From: Gigaspora rosea
Lineage: Eukaryota > Glomeromycota > Glomeromycetes > Diversisporales > Gigasporaceae
Length of the DNA stretch: 64,000 bases
Direction of reading: 5' to 3'
Assembly: GCA_003550325.1 (NCBI GenBank)
Contig: QKWP01000504.1
Coordinates: 213,944 to 277,943 of the forward strand
In this document: positions 55,789-64,000 of the stretch, piece by piece
How positions within the stretch are numbered: the stretch's first letter is position 1
How the letters are laid out: each line of letters starts with the position of its first letter
Translations under genes and position numbers: made by a program
Notes under the pieces: model-generated
The model's input: the letters and a program-made list of their open reading frames with translations, nothing else
Database searches by the model: none
What the model was told of the DNA's origin: nothing

Positions 55789-56721
55789 TTACAAATCTTC
55801 AGTAACATTTTTTTCTATTGTTTCCTCATCAAGAAGTGTGTTGCTATCACATATGCATTCGATCAACGCTTCCCACAGATCCGTTCCAGATTCCTTTATC
55901 TGCCTTCTCCATATGAATTCTGATAGGTGAAATGGTAGATCTTCCTTCTTTCTATTTCTTACTGGGATCGCGTCTTTTAATACATGCCATATGGCTTCAA
56001 TGCCATTAGTGTAATAGACTTTAATATCATTTGTTATTTCATCATATTCCCACGCACTGAACCTGTGTCTGTGATTGATAGTGTGGTGTTGCATTCCTAA
56101 TCTTTCATAGATATTGGTATATCCTTTCCACATGTCCGAATATATTATAGATCCGGGATGGATATACTTCCAGATATAGTAAAGTAAAGTCTCCTGTGAT
56201 CGATCGTTTACGATTGTCGCGAATATCTTCTTTTGTGGAGTTCTTTCTTTTCCTCCAAATACCTATACGGTTTCATTTTCTTTTGTTTTCCAAAATAGAG
56301 ATTCATCTATTTCAACTATGATATCAGGACCTCCTATTTTGGTATCCATTTCTTTAATTTCTTGTGTAATCATTTTCCTGTATATGCGTGTCCATTGCGT
56401 GACAGTTGTTTTAGCAAGTCCTGTGAACTTGACTATCGATCCATGACTCATCTTGATAAGCCATAAATATCCTAGTTCAAGGAGTTTGTTACATAGTAAT
56501 CTGCTTTTCATGAGCATGGTTCCATTGTAGATTGATATTTTCTTTCAGCAATTCCTATTTGGGCATTCAAATAGTTCATTCTTAATCTTCATATCTCTTC
56601 CGCATCCAATACATACTAATTTATGCGGTATGATCAGTTTTTCTTTAAGGTAGGTTAAACATTCTTCCTTTTCTTTGAAGATTTTCTTTAATCGATAGTA
56701 TGGTAGTACTTGTATTTTCAT
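55789..56721 (-). pseudogene. ISXO2/IS1595 (Merlin-like) DDE transposase region
   Basis: An N-terminal zinc ribbon (CIGCGRDMKIKNELFECP) leads to a helix-turn-helix-like part (GLAKTTVTQWTRIY) and a DDE core: IVEIDESLFWK (first Asp), YSDMWKGYTN (second Asp), HTINHRHRF and NGIEAIWHVLKDAI (Glu), then EFIWRRQ. This order is that of the ISXO2-like family, which includes eukaryotic Merlin. It cuts and joins DNA ends. The region sits exactly where a Ty3 element has its integrase; its ATG lies six bases after the RNase H frame ends. As part of the fossil element it is not intact. Confidence 0.8.
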
Positions 56722-56727
56722 TTTTAT

Positions 56728-58408
56728 TTAAGCTTGATTAACGATTGTCAGTGCTTGGGCCGTGCGAACTTTGGGCGGTTTTATAGCTGAATTTCCAGTC
56801 TTGACCTTTCTAGGTACTTCTTTTACTTTATCTTTTATTCCTATTTTTAGCGTTACAATTTGTTCTCCATTTTCATTGGTACTCATTTGTCTACTGAGCC
56901 AATCTGCTATATGATTATCCTTTCCTGGAATTCTTTTTACAGTCCAGTGAAAGTCTTGGAGTTTGATTATCCATTTTTGCATGGTATCATTTCGTATCAT
57001 TTTTCCAGTTGCGTCAGATATCCTTGTGTTATCAGTTCGTACTATTATGGGTTTATTTCCAATATAATGTTGCCAATTAGTAAAATAATAGTATATCGCA
57101 TACAGTTCTTTCTGAGTTGAGCCCCATAGTCTTTGAGTAGGTGTAAGCGATTTTGATCCAAATTCGATGATCTCTTCTTCAAATTTAGTAGGTTCATATT
57201 TAGCTCCTTTAGCTCGTGCTTCTCTTGTTTTATAATGAGCTAAATTGGGGTTAACTTGCTTTAAAACTGCGCTAATTCCGTCATTTGATGCGTCAGTTCT
57301 AGAATTAGTTGATAGCCTTTCTTTGGATAGGTTAAAGTTATAGCATTTGTTACTTTTTTAATCAGTAAGTCAAACGCATCTTGACACTCTTTGGTCCATT
57401 CAAATTGAACATTTTTCTTTAACAAGTTATATATCGGTTGAGCTATTTGTGCAAATTTCTGAATATATCGCCTAAAATAGTTCATAAATCCAGTAAATCT
57501 CCTTACTCTATTTACATCAGTAGGTGGCTTTAATTTCTCAGCTTCTTTAATTTTGACTTGGTTAGGGTGAATTTTTCTGAATTCTACTAGATGGTTCAAG
57601 ATTAATGTTTTTGTTATCATGAATTCGCATTTGTCTGGTTTCAGAATCATGCCCCTTTTTCTATGCGATCAAATACCATTTTGATATGGTGAATATGTTC
57701 ATCAATATTATCACTAGCAATCGTTAAATCATCCATATATGAATATATGAACGAAAAATCTCTAAATAATTCATACATATATCTCATCATATATGCAGGT
57801 GCTGTTTTCAATCCCATAGGCAGAACATTCCATTCAAATTTTCCTTTGCTGGGAAAAAAAACGGTCGTTTTAGGCTTATCTTCTACTCTTAGTGTAAATT
57901 GATGATAAGCTGCAGTAAAATCTAATGTAGAGAATATCTCATGCTGGGCTAATTGTTGTAACATTCAAATTATATTAGAAATTTCATATGGATCATCTTC
58001 TAAGTATTTATTTAATTTAGTGTAGTCAACTGCTACACGATATGATCCATCTTTCTTTTGTATAATCACTAATAGTGAAACCCATACTGCTTTAGATGGT
58101 CTTATAAACTCTTGTCTTCTAAGGTCGTCAAAGAGTTTATTGGCTTGTTCAATTTTATCTTCAGAGTATTGTCTAGGCATTCTGGCTTTATCTCTGAATG
58201 GTATGTCTTTTTCATCACAATTAAGCGTGAGCGTTATAGGTTCAAACATTTTTTGATTGTATGTTGTAGGTTTTTCATGCTTTCTCCGGAATATATTAAT
58301 ATATTTCTGGAATATAGGTAATAGTAGGTTCCTATATTGTTCTGTAGTATTTTTTAAGAGTATTTCGAGTCTTTCTTTTTCAGTCTTTTCCTTTTCATTA
58401 ACTTTCAT
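56728..58408 (-). pseudogene. Ty3-type reverse transcriptase and RNase H region
   Basis: RT blocks in order: FRDKARMPRQYSEDKIEQ, VIIQKKDGSYRVAVDYTKLN, FSTLDFTAAYHQF, NVLPMGLKTAPAYM and the catalytic YMDDLTIAS, then the connection segment RRFTGFMNYFRRYIQKFAQI and EWTKECQDAFDLL. RNase H follows, ending with DFHWTVKRIPGKDNHIADWL. The RT core motif (YMDD) is canonical. This is a Ty3/gypsy-type polymerase that copies element RNA into DNA. The region belongs to the fossil element and carries a few breaks. Confidence 0.9.
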
Positions 58409-60297
58409 TTATCCTCGAAATTCTTTATTTTTCTTGGATGTATCGATATCAAATATTTTTTTAACTTTTTCTATATTGCCGATATGGTATCTTTCGGTAT
58501 TACTACTGTTTTATCTGAATAATTGATTATCCTGATCTTTGAATTATTAATTATTCCGTTTTGTACCACTATTCCATTTTGAGCGATATGAAGAGGTGTT
58601 TGTATAAGATAATTGCCTTTTTTAGTTACTTTAACTGGTGTCTATGTATAAGGTTTTAGGCTACACTGTTGGTTCGTGCATATTGGTTTTCCTGTACCAA
58701 TATTGGTATTATATGTTTTCTTATTTCGTTAGGAATATGTAAAAGTTCTTCATGAATAATGCATTTTCTCCCTTTTTGCGCTATTCTAGGTTGATATTTT
58801 GAATGTATTTCTATATTGAATATTTCAATGTTATCTACCTCTTTTCCTTTATTTGTTGTATTTTTGTCATCGCTATCAATTCTGAATAAACATGCTTTTG
58901 TTCCTAGTGACAATGGTTGTAATTTCTTTTGGTGTGGTAAATCTCCATATTGCGTATATTGTTTAGGTAATTGTGCTTTAGGTAATTGAGTGTTTCTAGC
59001 ATTATAGGAGTCTTGTCTTTTTCTATAAAATTCCTCAGGTACTTCACTACTTGTAGGTGTATTTATTGCTTGATTTTTAATTACATTTTCTCGTAATGCA
59101 GATGATGATGATCTTTTTCTTCCAAGTAGCATTTGTACTGGTGATTTTATCGCATTTGGTACATATAATCCCCATCCTTTGGATTGAGTTACTTCTTGTT
59201 GTGTTGTGACAGGTTCATCAGGTTGTGCATCAGTCATTTCTTCATCTTGTTGGATTTCAGGTAACCCTCATTACTCATACTTGAGTAATCTATTGGTTTA
59301 GATATATCAGGTATTTCTCGAATTAGACTTGGTCTAGTTTTATAGTCATATCGATTTACATAGATATTGGTATATCTCCAGTTTTCATTTCTTGATAATC
59401 ATCCCAATGATCATTATACGTGGTATCTATATAATCTGGGCTATATTGGTATATAACTAGTGATTGGTATGGACTTGGTAAGTTTAATGCCAATATATTA
59501 CTATCACTTTGTCCAGTTCTTGTTTTTATTTGGGAAGTACTAGCTTGTTCTGCTTGTGCCTCTTTTAAAAACTTTTCATTTAATTTAGTATTTTGTTCAT
59601 TATACTGATCTTGAAAATAATTGTCTTCATGTTCACTTTCATTATCACTTTCTTTTGATAATATCGGTTGAAACTTAGTTGTAACATGTTTCACAATATC
59701 TTCATCTAGCGTTTCTATTTCTAATTCAGATATTCCTGTTTTTGGATCAGTTATTATTTCTTTTTTTATTGACTCAGAGCTTTCTTCTCATGCCCATTCC
59801 ACTAGGAAGATTATGTATTTTTGATTAGCTTTACTTCTAACTTTTTCATCTTTGTCTGTTTCAGACATTGCTAATAGTTGTTGTGTAATTATTATTTTTT
59901 CAGGTCTTGTTTTCTTTCTAAATTCTTCTGTTGATGTATCGAGCGCTTCTTTGGCTTTCCCTCAGTATTTTCTTTCTTGTTCCTCAATTTCAGTTTTGTA
60001 ATAGGTTTTACTTTCTTCATTTTGGTCATTCCAGTAGTTTATGAATTTATAAACTCGTTGTTTATCTTTTATACTTGGATCATTATATATTTCTTGTGGT
60101 ACTGTTTTAATTCCTTTAATAGTGTCCACAAATCTTTTAGCTTCTCCAGCTGTCATATTATTTATATTATCGAATCTCATTTCGATATCCGTAAGATCTC
60201 GTGCTAGATCTTGTATATCTCGCAGAAATTCTTCTGATTGATTATTCTCAATTTCTGCTTTTATTTCTTCTGTATTTCTTTTGATGCTATTCATCAT
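58409..60297 (-). other. Unknown ORFs between endonuclease and RT
   Basis: Three open stretches are visible. 59962-60297 is helical and charged (MMNSIKRNTEEIKAEIENNQ). 59356-59694 is acidic with a SxxSDNESEHEDN-like part. 58656-59237 has a Ser/Gln-rich start and a beta-rich end (RKCIIHEELLHIPNEIRKHI). The segment just before RT (58440-58650, with TPLHIAQNGIVVQNG) resembles the barrel-like spacer that often precedes RT in Ty3 polyproteins. None is identified firmly. Confidence 0.45.
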
Positions 60298-60378
60298 GCC
60301 TCCTAAAGTAGGTGTTCTAGGTGTTTTAGGTGTTCCTGGAGGTGTTTTATTTACTTTATCTGCTATTTTATTAGATAG

Positions 60379-61479
60379 CTAATTAATTCGATATTGCATA
60401 TGTCCAAGTTTTTCAGTTTGCATTTGTTTAGCTTCTTTATCACATTTTTTATCATAGTATTTTTCTTGATTTTCTAGTGCAAGTCTTTCCATTGTTTCTG
60501 TTAAGTAGGCTACTGATTCTGTAAATCCCACTGGTCCAGTTACTGGTGTTTCTTCATTTATAATGATATCTTGTGGTGTAAGTATATATTTCATTCCTTT
60601 CGTTGGATCCCATTTATCTAGGTCTTTTAACCTTTGTTGTAATGTTTTGTCTAGTTCTCTGTCTGATGTTATCATATCGCTAGCGTAATATCTTAATATT
60701 TTTATTTCATTGACTTGTTCTTTTAAGTCAAATTCTGTTTTTCTTGGTGTTTCAACTACTGCTTTACTAGCATACTTTACTATTGTTTCAAATATTTTTT
60801 GTGGTAATTGTCCATACATTATATATGCGTGCACATCTTGTTCACTTCCGAATATTGTTGGTTTAATCGTGCGGCCATCTCTTAATGTGCGTTGTTTTGT
60901 CACATTATTTAAGTGGAACAACTTGATTTCATTTCCATATTTGCGAAGTACTTCTTCATATTCTTCTACAGTTTTTCCAACTCCTGCTACAAAATAGTGA
61001 TGAGTATCGAAACATATTTTCAATCTATCCATCGGATTATTATTGTTTTGATAATCTTTCTTGTATCAAAATTCGTTACGTATACTACTCCGTATTTCAT
61101 CCAATTCTTGGATAGTTGCACAATAACATTTACTAGACGCTGAGTTTTCTAATAGTATTATTATATCAGTGTTCTTTGTTCTTTTAAGTATTTCCTCGAG
61201 GTTTTGTTTAACTTCATCCTTATTTCTATCTTTGGATGTTCCAATATGTAATACATAATATTTGGATCCTATGTTATATGCTCTTTGTATTTCTTCTGAA
61301 ATACGTTCTGTTTTCCAATTTATTTTACCATTTGACTGTATGAGTTTATCACTTATAAATAATCCCATTGATGCGTGTATAACTATTTCTAGTTGTGCTA
61401 ATTTGTTACCTTCAATAATTCTAATTTCATTTTGCACATCAGCATTTCCTGTATGTAATGCAATCCATTTGGTCATCAT
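60379..61479 (-). pseudogene. Endonuclease IV (Nfo/Apn1)-like AP endonuclease in retroelement
   Basis: The blocks follow the E. coli Nfo TIM-barrel order: VIHAS, YYVLHIGTS, IILLENSAS, ICFDTHHYFVAG, IKLFHLNN, FGSEQDVHAYIMYGQL and AVVETP. Against Nfo these supply His69, His109, Glu145, Asp179, His182, His216, Asp229, His231 and Glu261, all nine ligands of the three-zinc centre. The enzyme class cuts DNA 5' of abasic sites. A C-terminal extension of about 100 residues is helical and unknown. It lies between protease and reverse transcriptase, where Ty3 elements have no such domain. The region is broken in this copy. Confidence 0.8.
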
Positions 61480-61692
61480 ATTATTTTCCTTTTGATATGG
61501 TTCTTTATATTGTAAGAACGTTTGGATCAGGTTGCTGCCTGTTTGGATGACTGCTTCAACAATTTCATGCCAGGTTCCATTAAATGTGAGGCCTATTTGT
61601 TTCTTTTGTTATCTATTTTTTATGCATTGTTCATAGAATATACGTAATGCCTTATTGTTAATGTGAGCCTGACTGAAATGTTTATATAGTTC

Positions 61693-62388
61693 TCATTTTG
61701 GTTCAGTGAACTTATAGTTTTGGTTCAGTTCTTTTTGTTTATAATTCTGGCAGAAAGTATTTTGATTCTTTTCCAGAGAAAGTTCTTTAAAGTATTTGGC
61801 TAGTGTGGGGTCAAAGGGTAGATATTTTGTGATGTCCTGTCGTTTATACAAAATATTGACCTTTTCCTCTTGATATTGTGGTCGTTTAGTTGTTTTCATA
61901 ATGTTGGGCGCCTTTTCCTCTTGTTTGCTCTGATAACTATAATGAGGCTCAGAGACAGATCGGTGAAAAATGGGCTCATTCAGTCCGTGGATTCCTTCAT
62001 AACCAGAAAGGTTATAACGCCCTCCAGTCCTATAGAATGAGTTGCCGTAACCGTTTGCTTGACTATTTAAGGTTCTTTGGTTTAACACAGGTTTTTTATT
62101 GATTTTGATAATTTGGTTTTTAAAGTCTTTAGTGATACCGAGTTCTGATTGTGTTTTGTTGCTAAGGAGAATATATTTAGATTGGGTTTTTAGTACGTCC
62201 ATTTTTACATTTGGTGTAAAATATTCATTGATTTTGAGATTTACTAGCATTTTGCCTAGTATTTGTACGTTGCTTCCAACTGCTTCTGCGGTTGCTGGTT
62301 TTTCTATTATATTATGCATTCCTAGTGCTTTTGCATGGTTTATGCCCATAATTGTATTAGTGCTTCCTTCATCTAGTTTGAATTCCAT
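61693..62388 (-). CDS. Retropepsin-like protease segment
   Basis: The frame has FVALVNNIPMEFKLDEGSTN, the usual hydrophobic-hydrophobic-Asp pattern at the active-site loop of retroviral aspartic proteases, though the site reads LDEGST and not the common DSG or DTG. ILGKMLVNLKI and ILLSNKTQSELGI fit the later barrel strands. The frame is open upstream of the first ATG to about 62680 and overlaps the end of gag in a different frame, an arrangement familiar from gag-pol frameshifting. A long tail without known domains follows. Confidence 0.65.
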   Translation of the reverse strand: MEFKLDEGSTNTIMGINHAKALGMHNIIEKPATAEAVGSNVQILGKMLVNLKINEYFTPNVKMDVLKTQSKYILLSNKTQSELGITKDFKNQIIKINKKPVLNQRTLNSQANGYGNSFYRTGGRYNLSGYEGIHGLNEPIFHRSVSEPHYSYQSKQEEKAPNIMKTTKRPQYQEEKVNILYKRQDITKYLPFDPTLAKYFKELSLEKNQNTFCQNYKQKELNQNYKFTEPK

Positions 62389-62678
62389 AGGTATATTATT
62401 TACTAATGCTACAAAGTAAAAGCCTTTTGCTCCTTTAGGTTTTCTTTTATTGATACGTGTGTGAGGTGGAAAATATAATTTTGAATATTCATTGGCAGAG
62501 TATAGATAGTTTTGAAGAGTAGGTCCTTTATTTAATGATTTGTTATATTGATATGATTCCTTACATTTGTCGATATTACATATATATTTGTGCTTAGAAT
62601 ATTTATGATGATTATACTCTGTGCTACAACTAGTGTAGTTATGAGAGAGTGAATCCTGAGTAGCACGCAGGCTCTCTT

Positions 62679-64000
62679 CTAAAAATATTGAGCTTCTTCA
62701 TTTTCACTATGTTCTGGAATTTCAAGGTTAGATGCTTCTTTTTTATGGTAGTCGTTTGTACTTGCAAGATAGGCTTGTTTAGCTTTGAGATATTCCTGAT
62801 ATCCTTGGTATTCGTCGAAGTCTTTATTATCAATTGCTTCAGCGTTATAGATTTGTCTATTTTTTCTTGGGTTATTTCTGTAGTTTTTATAATTTCTATA
62901 ATTTGATTGTTGAGTTCGTCCTTGCCATCCTCTTTGTTTTTGAGCGTAATGGATCATAGGGTCTTCTACTTCAAATTCTTTTCTATGAGCGTAGCAGTCC
63001 ACAGTATTATGAGAATATGTCCTGCAATTCTCACAGAATTTAGATTTATCTCTTCTAGGATATCTTCCTTGTCCAAATGTTGCTTGTTCAGGTTTGGTAT
63101 TTTCTTTAAGAGCTTTATTCTTTTCTCTTTCGAACTTCTTAGCTTTTGCTGCCATCATTCTTGCAAATGCATCTCCTTTCTCTTCCTTAGTATATTCTTT
63201 GGTTGTAGTTTCAGGTCTTTCTTTTCTTGGTCTTCCTGGTTTACCTTGGGTAAATGCCTTAGTAAATTTTTGTTTAGATTCTTCTTCCTTAGTCTTAGGT
63301 TTTCCATATCTTTTTCCCTTTCCTCGCTTGTAGAATTGGTTGAATCCTTTGAATTTTTCTTTGTCTGGGCAATCTTTCATATAATGGCCTTTCTTTCCGC
63401 ATGAAAAGCATTTTCCGTCATGGATGTTGAATACAACATATTCTCTTGGTTTTCCTTTAGTTTTCTTGTCAGAGAATTGTATTTCTTTATTTTTATAAAA
63501 ATATGCTGTAGATTTTTGTTGTTTTCGTAGTGTTGTTCCTATGCTACTTTCTTTGTAATAGGTGTATGTTCTTTTTAATGCAGCCCAAAAGGTTTCTTCA
63601 TTATTGATGTTTGCATCAAATAAATTCATCATGGCCCAATAGTTTTCTTCTGGGTGTCTTTCTCCTGGTTGAGGTATCATTCCTTGTAAGAGTAATTGTA
63701 GACCTTGGTTATATTCTTGGGTATATCCTGCGTTGTCTTTTTGTTGATTATAGATCATTATAAAGTTTTCATCTTCTCTTTTTGCAATATTGTAGTCTGG
63801 TAAGAATCGTAAAGTTGTGAAGCTTGCTTGTAATTCTTTTACTGTTCCGCTTGTTATATATAGTTTATCCATGTATAGTCTAAATGATAGTTGTTTAGAT
63901 CTTCTTGGGTTTGCTGTAGCGCTGTAATCGGCTGTGAATATGTCTTGTCCTGGTTTTGCGTTTGCTCCTCCGTCTGTTGCGGTTACTGTATAGTTTAATG
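62679..64000 (-). CDS. Gag-like protein with two zinc knuckles, truncated by window edge
   Basis: The first ATG in view is at 63872, but the frame is open to the right edge (upstream codons read DIFTADYSATANPRRSKQ), so the protein is longer. After a helical part (ENYWAMMNLFDANINNEETF) come CFSCGKKGHYMKDC and, about 120 residues on, CENCRTYSHNTVDC, both Cx2Cx4Hx4C knuckles. Between them lies a Lys/Arg-rich linker with an AT-hook-like KPGRPRKERP. Gag would package element RNA. The capsid fold itself is not recognisable by eye. Confidence 0.8.
   Translation of the reverse strand, partial: LNYTVTATDGGANAKPGQDIFTADYSATANPRRSKQLSFRLYMDKLYITSGTVKELQASFTTLRFLPDYNIAKREDENFIMIYNQQKDNAGYTQEYNQGLQLLLQGMIPQPGERHPEENYWAMMNLFDANINNEETFWAALKRTYTYYKESSIGTTLRKQQKSTAYFYKNKEIQFSDKKTKGKPREYVVFNIHDGKCFSCGKKGHYMKDCPDKEKFKGFNQFYKRGKGKRYGKPKTKEEESKQKFTKAFTQGKPGRPRKERPETTTKEYTKEEKGDAFARMMAAKAKKFEREKNKALKENTKPEQATFGQGRYPRRDKSKFCENCRTYSHNTVDCYAHRKEFEVEDPMIHYAQKQRGWQGRTQQSNYRNYKNYRNNPRKNRQIYNAEAIDNKDFDEYQGYQEYLKAKQAYLASTNDYHKKEASNLEIPEHSENEEAQYF

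Larger units (their letters stand above)
49369..64000 (-). mobile_element. Giant Ty3/gypsy-like composite retroelement (fossil), incomplete at right edge
   Basis: All coding segments over 14.6 kb lie on the minus strand. In element order they are gag with zinc knuckles, retropepsin-like protease, endonuclease IV-like protein, unknown ORFs, reverse transcriptase, RNase H, an ISXO2/Merlin-type DDE transposase, several cysteine-rich ORFs and a Nudix hydrolase. Ordinary Ty3 elements are 5-8 kb. Gag runs off the window, so the 5' end is not seen. The 3' edge is placed at TGTAACGCCCCTG (49369), an LTR-like TG terminus, but only tentatively because no second LTR is visible. Roughly ten breaks are visible and long frames persist, so it looks young. 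Two or more abutting elements remain possible. Confidence 0.7.

Noticed and set aside
62688-63404. Phe/Ser-rich plus-strand ORFs opposite gag
   Set aside because: Reverse complement of Lys/Glu-rich gag codons; no splice or start context.
49369-64000. Endogenised giant-virus or Polinton-like fragment
   Set aside because: Endonuclease IV, Nudix and Cys-rich proteins occur in large DNA viruses, but gag knuckles, retropepsin-like protease and a canonical Ty3-type RT-RNase H dominate, and no DNA polymerase, packaging ATPase or double-jelly-roll capsid is seen.

Overview
The window looks like nuclear DNA of an arbuscular-mycorrhizal fungus of the Rhizophagus/Glomeromycotina type. It is very AT-rich, with short introns of about 70-90 bp. 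Its few host genes belong to families that are strongly expanded in those fungi: a secreted kelch protein with one membrane anchor, a tyrosine-kinase-like kinase fused to ribonuclease-inhibitor-type leucine-rich repeats, and a BACK-TLDc fragment. Nearly everything else is transposon-derived. The lineage call is inference from protein style and was not tested by a search.

Layout. 1-7.5 kb: no intact gene; a 22-bp minisatellite, tRNA-derived SINE heads, a 1.2-kb hAT-like foldback element and its relative, a decayed Tc1-type transposase, and an exact 95-bp duplication around a single N that looks like an assembly join. 7.5-9.2 kb: a five-exon kelch gene (minus strand). 9.2-15.9 kb: a series of non-autonomous inverted-repeat elements, several with clean target-site duplications. 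15.9-36 kb: two copies of one LINE family (both minus strand). The first is split by a nest of hAT-like elements, one carrying a BACK-TLDc pseudogene. Between the two LINEs lies a 2.4-kb element with ~200-bp inverted ends, a perfect 8-bp target duplication and an interior made of a ~327-bp palindromic satellite. 36-46.3 kb: low-complexity DNA, two MULE-like MITEs with 9-bp duplications, hAT-like MITEs and a degenerate ~125-bp repeat array. 46.3-49.1 kb: the kinase-LRR gene (minus strand), with one frameshift and a recent internal duplication.

49.4 kb to the right edge: one long same-strand (minus) block of at least 14.6 kb that I read as a very large Ty3/gypsy-like retroelement, treated here as a fossil. 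In its own 5' to 3' order it shows gag with zinc knuckles, a retropepsin-like protease, an endonuclease IV (AP endonuclease) homologue, unknown ORFs, reverse transcriptase and RNase H. Where an integrase is expected there is an ISXO2/IS1595 (Merlin-like) DDE transposase. After it come many small cysteine-rich proteins and a zinc-ribbon Nudix hydrolase. It has roughly ten visible breaks and several long intact frames, so it is probably young. A retroelement with an AP endonuclease, a Merlin-type transposase and a Nudix enzyme is the best candidate here for an undescribed system.
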